From positions 248,001-312,000 of the forward strand of contig CP189843.1 of assembly GCA_050262155.1 (NCBI GenBank): a DNA stretch of 64,000 nt, in the 5' to 3' direction. A program made the translations under genes and the position numbers. This document shows positions 8,603 to 17,024 of this stretch, piece by piece (the first letter of the stretch is position 1; each line of letters begins with the position of its first letter). The notes under the pieces were generated by a model. It saw nothing but the letters and a program-made list of their open reading frames with translations. It searched no databases and was not told where the DNA came from. The stretch comes from Parvimonas sp000223315. GTDB lineage: Bacteria > Bacillota > Clostridia > Tissierellales > Peptoniphilaceae.

Positions 8603-8918
8603 ATAAAATCCTCCTTTACAAGACTATTTTAACATATTATAACAAAAAAATATACTTAAACAATATATAAGTAATAACATAATTTTTATTAATAGAAAAA
8701 CATAGAGGAAAAAGAAAATTTTAGATAGTTTTATTGAAAAAAAGTAGCTTAAGATGTATAATTTAATTAACGACGATAACGTCTTTATTTAAAAAAACAA
8801 TTAAAATAGATAATTTTTTAAAACTTGTTATCGATAATAAATATCGATATTAAAAATATTAATTTTATTGTAGACACTAAATTTAATAATCTTTTTTTCT
8901 ATTTAAGTACTTTAGCTG
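8603..8918. other. Divergent intergenic region with paired palindromes
   Basis: This AT-rich spacer separates two divergent genes. It contains a small hairpin (GACG-ATAA-CGTC, 8772-8783) and two identical 8-bp palindromes TATCGATA at 8829-8836 and 8842-8849, 13 bp apart start to start. No reading frame of note is present. The palindromes lie about 70 bp upstream of the -35 element of the DUF1576 gene. Confidence 0.5.
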
Positions 8919-8947
8919 TTCACATTTCTTTTTTTATATGTTACAAT
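8919..8947 (+). promoter_or_regulatory. Promoter of the DUF1576 gene
   Basis: TTCACA and TACAAT are separated by 17 bases, a good sigma-A-type match, 27 bases before the TTG start codon at 8974. Confidence 0.7.
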
Positions 8948-8973
8948 ATATGTGAGGAAATTTTGGAGGAAAT

Positions 8974-10251
8974 GTGTTGAGTAGAGAAAAGATATATGTA
9001 AAAAACCATTATAGATATGATGCGATATTTATATTTTCTATTTTGGCGATGTCTGTAGGCTTGCTTTTTGACAGTCCTAAAGAAATTTTAGACGGTTATA
9101 TTAATATTTTAAAATCTCCAAGTCATTTACTTACTGATTATATGGCAGTAGGTGGAATAGGGGCAACATTTTTAAATGCTGGTTTACTTATGTTATTAGC
9201 ATCTTTTGTGTTGTGGAGAAGACAACAATTGTTGACAGGTCCTATTATAGCTGCACTTTTTACACTTTTCGGTTTTTCTCTTTTTGGAAAAAATCTATTT
9301 AATACAATTCCGATAACTTTTGGAGTCTATCTTTATGGTAAAATAGAAGGTTTGAAATTTAATACTTTAACAATGAATAGCCTTTTTGGAACTGCACTGG
9401 GTCCTGTTGTAAGTTATATTTGTTTTGGAATAGGGTTACCGTTTTTTAAAGGATTACTTATTTCTTATGCTGTAGGAATTTTAATTGGAATGCTTATCCC
9501 TGCACTTTCTGCATCATTTTTACGTTTTCATCAAGGTTATAGCTTATATAATATTGGTTTTACTTGTGGAGTTATCGGACTTTTTATTCAAGGAGTTTTT
9601 AAATCTTTTAATTTAGAAGTTAAAAATGTAAATGTTGTAAGTAAAGGAAATTTACGGATAGCAATTATTATGTATATGTTTTTTATCATAGTTTTTGCTT
9701 TGGGATTTTATCTAAATGGATTTAGTTTTAAAAACTTGGGGAATTTGCTTAAAAATAGTGGTAGAGCACCTTCTGATTTTGGTAATATCTATGGTAGAGG
9801 TGTTAGCATGATTAACATGTCTGCACTTGGACTTCTATATACAACTTATGTTATTTTTATGAATCAACCGTTAAACGGACCTGTACTTGGAGGGATTTTT
9901 ACCATTTTCGGTTTTGGGATATTTGGGAAACATATAAAGAATGTATTTCCAATTCTTGTTGGAACAGTTATAGCTTACTTTTTTAATATTTACGATCCAC
10001 ATAGTGTATCTGCAACTGTTACAATTTTATTTGCTACAAATCTAGCACCGGTTTCGGGAGAATATGGTTTTTTTGCGGGGATGTTTGCAGGTTTTTGTCA
10101 TGTTTCAATTGTTTCCAGTGTTGGACTTCTACATGGAGGCTTAAACCTTTATAACAATGGATTTTCGGGAGGTTTTGTGGCAGCAACTTTAGTCCCGGTT
10201 TTTGATGCAATCAAAAATTCAAGATTTTTTGATAAAAACGAGGAGGAATAA
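8974..10251 (+). CDS. DUF1576 domain-containing membrane protein
   Basis: This 425-residue polytopic protein has about 11-12 hydrophobic segments and two similar halves. GGIGATFLNAGLLMLLASF near residue 60 matches the later INMSALGLLYTTYVIFMNQPLNGPVLGG near 290. The phrases SLFGTALGPVVSYICFG and GMFAGFCHVSIVSSVGLLHGGLNLYNNGF are typical of DUF1576. The internal symmetry suggests a transporter, but the substrate is unknown. The start is TTG at 8974, preceded by TGGAGGA. A good promoter and a possible palindromic operator lie upstream. The next gene follows two bases later. Confidence 0.85.
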   Translation: MLSREKIYVKNHYRYDAIFIFSILAMSVGLLFDSPKEILDGYINILKSPSHLLTDYMAVGGIGATFLNAGLLMLLASFVLWRRQQLLTGPIIAALFTLFGFSLFGKNLFNTIPITFGVYLYGKIEGLKFNTLTMNSLFGTALGPVVSYICFGIGLPFFKGLLISYAVGILIGMLIPALSASFLRFHQGYSLYNIGFTCGVIGLFIQGVFKSFNLEVKNVNVVSKGNLRIAIIMYMFFIIVFALGFYLNGFSFKNLGNLLKNSGRAPSDFGNIYGRGVSMINMSALGLLYTTYVIFMNQPLNGPVLGGIFTIFGFGIFGKHIKNVFPILVGTVIAYFFNIYDPHSVSATVTILFATNLAPVSGEYGFFAGMFAGFCHVSIVSSVGLLHGGLNLYNNGFSGGFVAATLVPVFDAIKNSRFFDKNEEE

Positions 10252-10253
10252 TT

Positions 10254-10613
10254 TTGAATACAATTAAAAATGAAGAGCATTATGCTAAATTAATAGTTAG
10301 CGGACTTGTTCATTATTATTTTAGTAAAAGAGTTCAAGATTTAAAAATAGATTTTAAAATAGAAAAGAATTCCTTGAGAGTTATAGCTGAAGGAAATGTT
10401 AAAATAAAACCGAAAGATTTGGAAGAATTAAATAGAATATCAAATTCTGCCAGACTTCCGGAGTTTGAAAATTATTATGAAAATCTAATTGGATTTGGAA
10501 GTGACTCTAGCGATATGTCTAATATAGATGCTTTGGGTTCTATGGTTGACGAAGCTATTGTTTCTTACTCAGAAGATGGTCTTTTGACTATATTATTAGT
10601 TAGAAATTTCTAG
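10254..10613 (+). CDS. Small conserved protein paired with the DUF1576 gene
   Basis: This 119-residue soluble protein starts with TTG after GAGGAGGA, two bases after the DUF1576 stop, so the two are almost certainly co-translated. It has alternating charged strands (DLKIDFKIEKNSLRVIAEGNVKIKPKDLEEL), then a helix and a strand ending YSEDGLLTILLVRNF. I recognise no domain. Its position suggests a cytoplasmic partner or regulator of the membrane protein; that is inference only. Confidence 0.7.
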   Translation: MNTIKNEEHYAKLIVSGLVHYYFSKRVQDLKIDFKIEKNSLRVIAEGNVKIKPKDLEELNRISNSARLPEFENYYENLIGFGSDSSDMSNIDALGSMVDEAIVSYSEDGLLTILLVRNF

Positions 10614-10712
10614 CCTTTAATATTTGGAGAAACGTACATATTAGTTTATTGTTATATGCTCTGGGTATTATAACAATTATGCTAAATAAAACTACTATAA
10701 GGAGTAACATAT

Positions 10713-11453
10713 ATGAAAATATTAGAGGTGAAAAATCTTCATGTTAATGTTGGAGATAAGGAAATTTTAAAAGGTATCAATTTAGATATCTTTGAGGGAA
10801 AGGTTCATGTCATCATGGGACCTAATGGAGCGGGAAAATCTACACTTACTAATGCTATTATGGCTCATCCTAATTATGAAGTTACAAATGGCGACATATT
10901 TTTTAAGGGTGAAAACATAAATGAATTAAGAGCGGATGAGAGAGCAAAACTTGGAATGTTTATGTCTTTTCAAAATCCGGAAGAAGTTCCTGGAGTTACA
11001 GTTTCAAATTTCATCAGAGCTTCAAGAATGTCAATAACAGGAGAAAAAGAAAGTGTTATTGAATTTCAAAGAGAGCTTGAAGAAAAAATGGAAAGTTTAA
11101 CTATGGACGCTTCTTATGCTCAAAGGTATTTGAATGTCGGCTTTTCCGGTGGAGAAAAGAAGAAAACTGAAATTTTACAAATGGTTATGTTAAATCCTGC
11201 ACTTGTAATGTTGGATGAAACTGATTCCGGACTTGATATTGATGCAGTTAAGGTTGTTTCTGAAAATGTTGAAAAATTTAAAAGTGAAAATAAATCAATT
11301 TTAATCATAACTCATCACAGAGCAATTTTATCAAGAATCAAACCGGATTATGTACATGTTTTGTATGATGGCAAAATTGTTAAAACATCAGATGCTTCTT
11401 TGATTGATAAAATTCAAAAAGAAGGTTATTCTTGGGTTGAACAAGAGGTGTAG
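10713..11453 (+). CDS. sufC: Fe-S cluster assembly ATPase SufC
   Basis: This 246-residue ABC-type ATPase energises the SufBCD scaffold. Walker A is GPNGAGKST (near residue 36), the signature is FSGGEKKKTEI, and Walker B is ALVMLDETDSGLD, with DSGLD replacing the usual EPT-type text as in SufC proteins. The switch His is in IITHHRAI. It is the first gene of sufCBDSU, with AAGGAG upstream. A possible promoter (TTATTG, 17 bases, TATAAC, 10646-10674) lies before it but is weak. No SufA, SufE or SufR-like gene is in the cluster. Confidence 0.97.
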   Translation: MKILEVKNLHVNVGDKEILKGINLDIFEGKVHVIMGPNGAGKSTLTNAIMAHPNYEVTNGDIFFKGENINELRADERAKLGMFMSFQNPEEVPGVTVSNFIRASRMSITGEKESVIEFQRELEEKMESLTMDASYAQRYLNVGFSGGEKKKTEILQMVMLNPALVMLDETDSGLDIDAVKVVSENVEKFKSENKSILIITHHRAILSRIKPDYVHVLYDGKIVKTSDASLIDKIQKEGYSWVEQEV

Positions 11454-11455
11454 TT

Positions 11456-12871
11456 ATGACATCAGAAAGAAAAAAAACGCAAGTAGAAGAAATGGACAGA
11501 GGTGTCTATGATATAAAAAACGAAGTAAGGTATTTTTCAAAAACTGAAAAAGGCTTAACTCGTGATATTGTTATGCAAATTTCCAAAGAGAAAAATGAAC
11601 CTGACTGGATGTTGGAATTAAGACTTAAAGCATTGGAAGTTTTTGAAAAATCTAAAAATCCAAATTGGGGACCCGATTTGTCTCCTGTTGATATAAATGA
11701 AATTACAACATATATTCGTCCGGACGCAAAAATGAGTGAAGATTGGAATGAGTTGCCTGAAGATATTAAGGGAACATTTGATGCACTTGGTATTCCGGAA
11801 GCGGAATATAAAAGTGCACTTTCAGGAGTTGGAGCTCAATATGACAGTGAAGTTGTTTATCATAGCTTAACTGAGAAAATGAGGAAACAAGGAGTTATTT
11901 ATACAGATTTTGAAACTGCCGTAAGAGAATATCCTGATATAATAAAAGAATATTTTATGACTTGCATAAAACCTGAAGATCATAGATATGCTGCTTTACA
12001 CTATGCAGTTTGGAGTGGTGGCTCCTTTGTTTATGTTCCAAAGGGGGTTAATGTAAGTATTCCTTTACAATCATATTTCAGACTTAATGCACCGGGTGCG
12101 GGACAATTTGAACATACTTTAATTATTATTGAAGAAGGAGCATATTGCCATTTTATTGAAGGCTGTTCAGCGCCGAAATATAATGTTTTAAATGTTCACG
12201 CCGGAGCAGTTGAACTTTTCATAAAGAAAAATGCAACTTTAAGATATTCTACAATAGAAAATTGGTCAAGAAATATGTATAACTTAAATACAAAAAGAGC
12301 AATTGTTGATGAAAATGGAACTATTGAATGGGTTTCAGGATCTTTCGGTTCAAAGGTAAGTCTATTATATCCAATGAGTGTGTTGAGAGGAGAAGGAGCA
12401 AAAAGCGAATTTACCGGAATAACTTTTGCAGGTAAAGATCAATATTTGGATACCGGTGCTAAAGTAATTCATGCAGCTCCAAGAACAAGCTCATCAATAA
12501 ATTCAAAATCCATATCTAAGGGTAATGGAGTTGCAATTTATAGAGGCCTTGTAGATGTAAAACCTAATTGTCCCGGCTGTAAATCAACTGTAACTTGTGA
12601 ATCCTTAATGTTGGATCAGGAATCTCAATCAGATACAATTCCTGTTATAAATATTCAAACATCAGATATTGACTTAGGTCATGAAGCAAAAATTGGTAGA
12701 ATTGACGATGATGTAATTTTCTATCTAATGAGTCGCGGTATTCCTGAAGAAGAGGCAAAAGCTATGATTGTTAGAGGTTTTGCTGAACCGATTGCAAAGG
12801 AATTACCTTTGGAATATGCTGTTGAAATGAATGCTTTGATTAATCTAGAACTTGAAGGAACTATTGGTTAG
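11456..12871 (+). CDS. sufB: Fe-S cluster scaffold protein SufB
   Basis: This 471-residue SufB is the core scaffold on which clusters form with SufC and SufD. It begins two bases after sufC. Conserved text includes PKGVNVSIPLQSYFR, EGCSAPKYNVLNVHAGAVE and the region near residue 375 with NCPGCKSTVTCESLMLD. It ends with a SRGIPEEEAKAMIVRGFAEPI motif shared with SufD. Length and order are standard for Firmicutes and archaea, where SufB acts with SufU rather than SufA/E. Confidence 0.97.
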   Translation: MTSERKKTQVEEMDRGVYDIKNEVRYFSKTEKGLTRDIVMQISKEKNEPDWMLELRLKALEVFEKSKNPNWGPDLSPVDINEITTYIRPDAKMSEDWNELPEDIKGTFDALGIPEAEYKSALSGVGAQYDSEVVYHSLTEKMRKQGVIYTDFETAVREYPDIIKEYFMTCIKPEDHRYAALHYAVWSGGSFVYVPKGVNVSIPLQSYFRLNAPGAGQFEHTLIIIEEGAYCHFIEGCSAPKYNVLNVHAGAVELFIKKNATLRYSTIENWSRNMYNLNTKRAIVDENGTIEWVSGSFGSKVSLLYPMSVLRGEGAKSEFTGITFAGKDQYLDTGAKVIHAAPRTSSSINSKSISKGNGVAIYRGLVDVKPNCPGCKSTVTCESLMLDQESQSDTIPVINIQTSDIDLGHEAKIGRIDDDVIFYLMSRGIPEEEAKAMIVRGFAEPIAKELPLEYAVEMNALINLELEGTIG

Positions 12872-12882
12872 GAGGTGTCTGT

Positions 12883-13914
12883 ATGAGAGGAAATTTTATA
12901 CCAAGTAATACTTGGAATGCAACAAGAGTTAATAATACAGAAGTACTATTACCTAATTTAAATCCAAAAGAATATTCTTTAATTAAGGATGAAAATAAAA
13001 ATCTTAATTTTTCTTATGAAAAATTTTCTTTTTCAAATGAAATAACTGAAAAATTAAAAGAATTTACAAATTTAAAAATGGATTTTGTTTCAATGAAAGA
13101 AAATTCTTTAAATCAAGTTGTTTCATTAGAATTAAATGAAGAAAACAATCAATTAGTTGATATTATAAAAATAAGAGCTGAAAAAAATTCAACTTTAAAC
13201 TTAACTTTGGATTATTTTTCAAAAGAAACTGTTAAAGGCTTTAGACATTCTATTATAGAAGTTGAAGCTGAAGAAAACAGTGATGTAAAAATTTATATTT
13301 CTCAAAGATTTTCCTTAGATGTTTTGAGTATTCAAAGTGTTTACTATAGAGTTAAAGAAAATGCTAATGTTGAATTTGTTCAAGTTGATTTAGGAGGCAG
13401 AGAAAATTATGTTTCCTATATAGGAGATCTCGTTGATAACAATTCAAATGTCAACGTAAATTCTATTTATTTTGGCAAAAACGAACAAAAATTAGATTTT
13501 AATTATGTGGCAACTCAAAGAGGACGTGCTACAAATTATGATTTGGCGATTAAGGGAGCATTAGCTGATAGAGCTCAAAAGACTTGTAAAGTTACTATTG
13601 ACTTTAAACGTGGTTCATCAACTTCAAAGGGATCCGAAGAAGAATATGTAACATTACTTTCTGATGATATAAAAAATGTTGCAGTTCCGATTTTGCTCTG
13701 TACTGAAGATGATGTTGAAGGAATTCATGCAGCGAGTGCGGGGAAAATTGATGAAAATATACTATTTTACATTATGAGTCGTGGTTTTAGTGAATCTGAA
13801 GCAAAGAGATTGATTTTAGAATCAAAATTTGCTGAAACTATTGACTTGATAGATAGTGAAGAAATAAGAGAGAGAGTTTATACAACTTTATCCAAAAAAC
13901 TTTCGGAGGTATAA
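12883..13914 (+). CDS. sufD: Fe-S cluster assembly protein SufD
   Basis: This 343-residue SufD is the partner of SufB and SufC. The C-terminal third matches SufB (IHAASAGKIDENILFYIMSRGFSESEAKRLIL), including the AASAGK segment. The His in GIHAAS is the expected conserved one at the SufB-SufD interface. The start is well set by AGGAGGTG. The N-terminal part is more variable, which is usual for SufD. Two bases separate it from sufS. Confidence 0.95.
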   Translation: MRGNFIPSNTWNATRVNNTEVLLPNLNPKEYSLIKDENKNLNFSYEKFSFSNEITEKLKEFTNLKMDFVSMKENSLNQVVSLELNEENNQLVDIIKIRAEKNSTLNLTLDYFSKETVKGFRHSIIEVEAEENSDVKIYISQRFSLDVLSIQSVYYRVKENANVEFVQVDLGGRENYVSYIGDLVDNNSNVNVNSIYFGKNEQKLDFNYVATQRGRATNYDLAIKGALADRAQKTCKVTIDFKRGSSTSKGSEEEYVTLLSDDIKNVAVPILLCTEDDVEGIHAASAGKIDENILFYIMSRGFSESEAKRLILESKFAETIDLIDSEEIRERVYTTLSKKLSEV

Positions 13915-13915
13915 T

Positions 13916-15145
13916 ATGACTAAAACTATTCTTGATATTAGAAGAGATTTTCCATATTTGAATGAAGAAAAAGTTGGGAAAAAAGTTATTTATTTAGACA
14001 ATGCAGCTACAAGCCAAAAGCCACAAGCTGTTATTGATACTATAACAAATTATTACTCTTATCAAAATGGAAGTCCACATAGAGGCAGTCATTATTTAAG
14101 TATGTCTGCGACTGAAATTTATGAGGGAACAAGAAAAAAAGTTAAGAATTTTCTTAATGCAAAGAGAACTACCGAAATAATTTTTACAAAAAATGCAAGT
14201 GAGGCACTTAATTTAGTTGCCTATTGTTATCTTACTAAATTAGAAAAAGATGATGAAATAATGCTTAGTATTATGGAGCATCATAGTAATTTATGTACTT
14301 GGCAATTTTTAAAAGAAAAAACAGGTGCTAAACTTAACTATATTTACCTTGATGACAATTTCCAATTGGATATGAAATCTTTTGAAGATAAAATTTCTGA
14401 TAAAGTAAAATTAGTATGTATAACTGCTGCTTCAAATGTAGTAGCTACAATGCCTGACATCAAAAAAGTTATTGAAATCGCTCATAAAAACGGAGCAAAA
14501 GTTTTAGTTGATGCATCACAAATAGTTGCACATAAAAAACTGGATGTTCAGGATTTAGATGTTGATTTCTTAGCCTTTTCAGGACATAAAATGTTAAGTG
14601 CAATGGGCGTTGGAGTGCTTTATGGAAAGTTTGACCTCTTAAAAGAAATGGATCCATTCCTTTATGGAGGAGATATGATTGAATATGTTTATGAAGATTA
14701 TTCAACATATCTTTTACCGGCAGGCCGTTTTGAAGCAGGGACACAAAATGTAGGAGCAGTTGCTTCGCTAGGTTCTGCTATTGACTATCTAGAAGAATTG
14801 GGATTTGATTATATAGAAAAACTGGAAGGAGAACTTATGAATTTTGCTTTTGAAGAAATGAAAAAGCTAGATTTCATAAAGACTTATACTACAAAGGACA
14901 AAAATAGATGTCCTGTAATAGCTTTTAATGTAAAAGATGCTCATCCTCATGATGTATCTTCAATACTTGATAGCTTTGGAATTGCAATAAGAAGTGGGCA
15001 TCATTGTGCAGAGCCTTTGCATAGATATTTGAATGAAAATGCAACTTGTAGAGTGAGTTTTTCTTTCTATAACACTAAAGAAGAAGTAGAATATTTCATT
15101 GATAAATTAAAAGAAGTAAGGAGAATATTACATCTTGGACATTAG
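13916..15145 (+). CDS. sufS: Cysteine desulfurase SufS
   Basis: This 409-residue PLP enzyme takes sulfur from cysteine and passes it to SufU. The fold type I signature is present: the PLP-binding lysine in FSGHKMLSAMGVG (near residue 225), the MEHHSNLCTW substrate region, and the active-site cysteine loop RSGHHCAEPL (near residue 363), as in the group II desulfurases. The start follows GGAGGT and sits two bases after the sufD stop. sufU overlaps its end by 11 bases, so the two are translationally coupled. Confidence 0.97.
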   Translation: MTKTILDIRRDFPYLNEEKVGKKVIYLDNAATSQKPQAVIDTITNYYSYQNGSPHRGSHYLSMSATEIYEGTRKKVKNFLNAKRTTEIIFTKNASEALNLVAYCYLTKLEKDDEIMLSIMEHHSNLCTWQFLKEKTGAKLNYIYLDDNFQLDMKSFEDKISDKVKLVCITAASNVVATMPDIKKVIEIAHKNGAKVLVDASQIVAHKKLDVQDLDVDFLAFSGHKMLSAMGVGVLYGKFDLLKEMDPFLYGGDMIEYVYEDYSTYLLPAGRFEAGTQNVGAVASLGSAIDYLEELGFDYIEKLEGELMNFAFEEMKKLDFIKTYTTKDKNRCPVIAFNVKDAHPHDVSSILDSFGIAIRSGHHCAEPLHRYLNENATCRVSFSFYNTKEEVEYFIDKLKEVRRILHLGH

Positions 15146-15560
15146 AGAAATTTATACTGAGATAATAACAGAAGAAAGTAGAAATACAAAAAATAAAAGA
15201 TATTTGGAACATCCGACTCACGAAGAAAAAGGTCATAACCCAAGTTGTGGAGATGAAATTACATTACAATTAGATATTGAAGACGGTATAATCAAAGATG
15301 CCTCTTATGTTGGAGTAGGTTGTGCAATCTCCCAAGCCTCAACATCACTTATGATTGATTTAATTAAGGGAAAGACTTTAGACGAAGCAAAAGAACTTTG
15401 TGAAACATTTTTAGCAATGATTACAGAAGGTCTTGAGGGCGATGAGCTAAAAAAACTTAAGGATGCTATAGCTCTTCAAAATATTTCTACAATGCCTGCA
15501 AGAGTTAAATGTGCTGTTCTTGCTTGGCATACATTAAAAAATATACTTGAAGCTAATTAA
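15135..15560 (+). CDS. sufU: Sulfur-transfer protein SufU
   Basis: This 141-residue SufU is the zinc-dependent sulfurtransferase partner of SufS in Gram-positives. The zinc/Cys ligand set is visible: C and D in NPSCGDEI, C in VGVGCAISQAS, and C in RVKCAVLAWHTL. The TTG start gives the family N-terminus (LDIREIYTEIITEE), and AGGAG lies 11 bases upstream inside sufS. It lacks the LPPVK motif of true IscU, as expected. It closes the operon and is followed by a terminator. Confidence 0.95.
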   Translation: MDIREIYTEIITEESRNTKNKRYLEHPTHEEKGHNPSCGDEITLQLDIEDGIIKDASYVGVGCAISQASTSLMIDLIKGKTLDEAKELCETFLAMITEGLEGDELKKLKDAIALQNISTMPARVKCAVLAWHTLKNILEAN

Positions 15561-15565
15561 ATATG

Positions 15566-15595
15566 GTCGTAGCTCTTTTGAGTTGCGACTTTTTG
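15566..15595 (+). terminator. suf operon terminator
   Basis: A ten-pair stem (GTCGTAGCTC with GAGTTGCGAC, two G-T pairs) closed by TTTT is followed by five T. It lies six bases after the sufU stop. Confidence 0.85.
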
Positions 15596-15608
15596 AATAG
15601 GAGGGTAT

Positions 15609-15929
15609 ATGAGGATATTTTTTATATTATATTTGCTTTTAGACGGTTTGTTATACAACTATAAATTATTGATTTCTATAATTTTTATAATGAATTTAAT
15701 ATCTTTTACAATATTTTATATTGATAAAAGAAAAGCTATAAAAGGCAAGAATAGAATTTCAGAGAATAGCTTATTGTTATCAGCTTTTTTGTTCGGCTCT
15801 ATTGGTGCTTTTCTATCCATGCAAATATTTAGACATAAAACTAAAAAGCTAAAATTTAGAATTTTAGTTCCGCTATTTTTTGTAGTTAAAGTTTTGATTT
15901 TATATTATTTATATAAATATATGTTTTAG
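15609..15929 (+). CDS. DUF1294 family membrane protein
   Basis: This 106-residue protein has three to four hydrophobic segments. The DUF1294 signature is clear: YIDKRKAIKGKNRISE, then LLLSAFLFGSIGAFLSMQIF and the RHKTKKLKF motif. The function of this family is unknown. The start follows AGGAGGG. A GNAT gene follows eight bases later, probably in the same transcript. Confidence 0.9.
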   Translation: MRIFFILYLLLDGLLYNYKLLISIIFIMNLISFTIFYIDKRKAIKGKNRISENSLLLSAFLFGSIGAFLSMQIFRHKTKKLKFRILVPLFFVVKVLILYYLYKYMF

Positions 15930-15937
15930 GTGATGTT

Positions 15938-16465
15938 ATGAAAAATATTAGATTTTCTACAGAAAGATTGAATATAGCAGATATGCGGTTTTCCGATTGT
16001 GATTACGCAGCGAAAGAATGGGGAAATGAAATATCCGGAAAATATATGTGTGATCCATTTTACAAAAATGGAGAAGAACTTAGAGATATATTGAAAGATG
16101 AGTTGGAAAATTCGGAAAAATGGACTGACGATTTCTATTTTTCAGTTTTTAAAAAAGAAAATGATGAAATAATAGGAACTGCTTGTGCTTTTGAAGTTGA
16201 AAAGAGTAAGAAAATATGGGGCATAGGATATTCGATAAAGCTAACTGAATGGAATAGAGGTTATGGAACAGAACTTGTTAATGGTTTGTGTGAATTCTTA
16301 AAATTATATAATGTAGAAATTATAAACACATTAATTGCAAAAGAAAATATTTCATCTCTGAAAATTTGTTTTAAGAATGGATTTGAGATTTTTAAAGAAA
16401 CTGAATTTATTAAATCAGGAACGGATATAAAATATTCAGCATATGAACTTAGAAAAAAATTATAA
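15938..16465 (+). CDS. GNAT family N-acetyltransferase (RimJ/RimL-like)
   Basis: This 175-residue acetyltransferase opens with TERLNIADMRFSDCDY, typical of the RimJ/RimL-like branch. The acetyl-CoA loop reads WNRGYGTELVNGLCEFL near residue 107. The ENISSLKICFKNGFE segment near 130 matches the conserved C-terminal helix-strand of the family. The substrate is unknown. A short ribosome site (AGGTGA) precedes the ATG. A terminator follows about 50 bases after the stop. Confidence 0.88.
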   Translation: MKNIRFSTERLNIADMRFSDCDYAAKEWGNEISGKYMCDPFYKNGEELRDILKDELENSEKWTDDFYFSVFKKENDEIIGTACAFEVEKSKKIWGIGYSIKLTEWNRGYGTELVNGLCEFLKLYNVEIINTLIAKENISSLKICFKNGFEIFKETEFIKSGTDIKYSAYELRKKL

Positions 16466-16514
16466 AACAATTAAATAATTAAAGTCAAAGATATGAAAGA
16501 ATTAGGAATTATTT

Positions 16515-16543
16515 AAAGGAAGTAATAAATTTACTTCCTTTTT
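16515..16543 (+). terminator. Terminator after the GNAT gene
   Basis: AAAGGAAGTAA pairs with TTACTTCCTTT around TAAAT and is followed by T residues. Confidence 0.85.
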
Positions 16544-16593
16544 AAATGAAAAAATTTCACTAAAAAGCGGAATTTATAAAAAAATATTAAAAG

Positions 16594-16743
16594 TTAAAAT
16601 TTATCTTTAAATAAATCGTATAAATTAAAAGCTATTGCTATTGCCATACAAGTAATTGTAATAGTGGAAAGGTTGTTGAAATCAAATATAATTAAAAATA
16701 CTAATAAAGTGGTTACTAAATAATTTGTCCATTTTTTTCTCAT
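16594..16743 (-). CDS. Small membrane protein, 49 residues
   Basis: This short minus-strand frame encodes 49 residues. It begins MRKKWTNYL, then has two hydrophobic stretches (LVTTLLVFLIIF and ITITCMAIAIAFNL) separated by DFNNLSTI, and ends LYDLFKDKF. The ATG at 16743 is preceded on its strand by GAGGC at suitable spacing. The positive-inside start and the two hairpin-like hydrophobic segments suggest a real small membrane protein. I recognise no family. It lies alone between the GNAT terminator and the rpoB promoter. Confidence 0.55.
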   Translation of the reverse strand: MRKKWTNYLVTTLLVFLIIFDFNNLSTITITCMAIAIAFNLYDLFKDKF

Positions 16744-16921
16744 AACTGCCTCTTATAGATTAATATTAAATAATAATTTATTGAACTATCAAAACAATAT
16801 ATTTACAACTGTATTATACCATAATATAGTATTTAATTAAAGTATTCATAATGTAAAATTAAAATTATTAGGTTCAAAGGTCAATTTCTGTCTAAAAAAA
16901 TGAAAAAATTCTAAAAAAGAC

Positions 16922-16950
16922 TTTACATTTTACAAAAAATCTGTTAAAAT
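16922..16950 (+). promoter_or_regulatory. rpoBC promoter
   Basis: TTTACA and TAAAAT are spaced by 17 bases, 75 bases before the rpoB start. No rplJ/rplL genes precede it, so rpoBC has its own transcript here. Confidence 0.7.
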
Positions 16951-17024
16951 TTAAAGATAATAATGTAATAGTGGGATAATATGTATTTTTATCTTTTTTT
17001 AATTTTTCAAAGGGGTGAAGTTTT

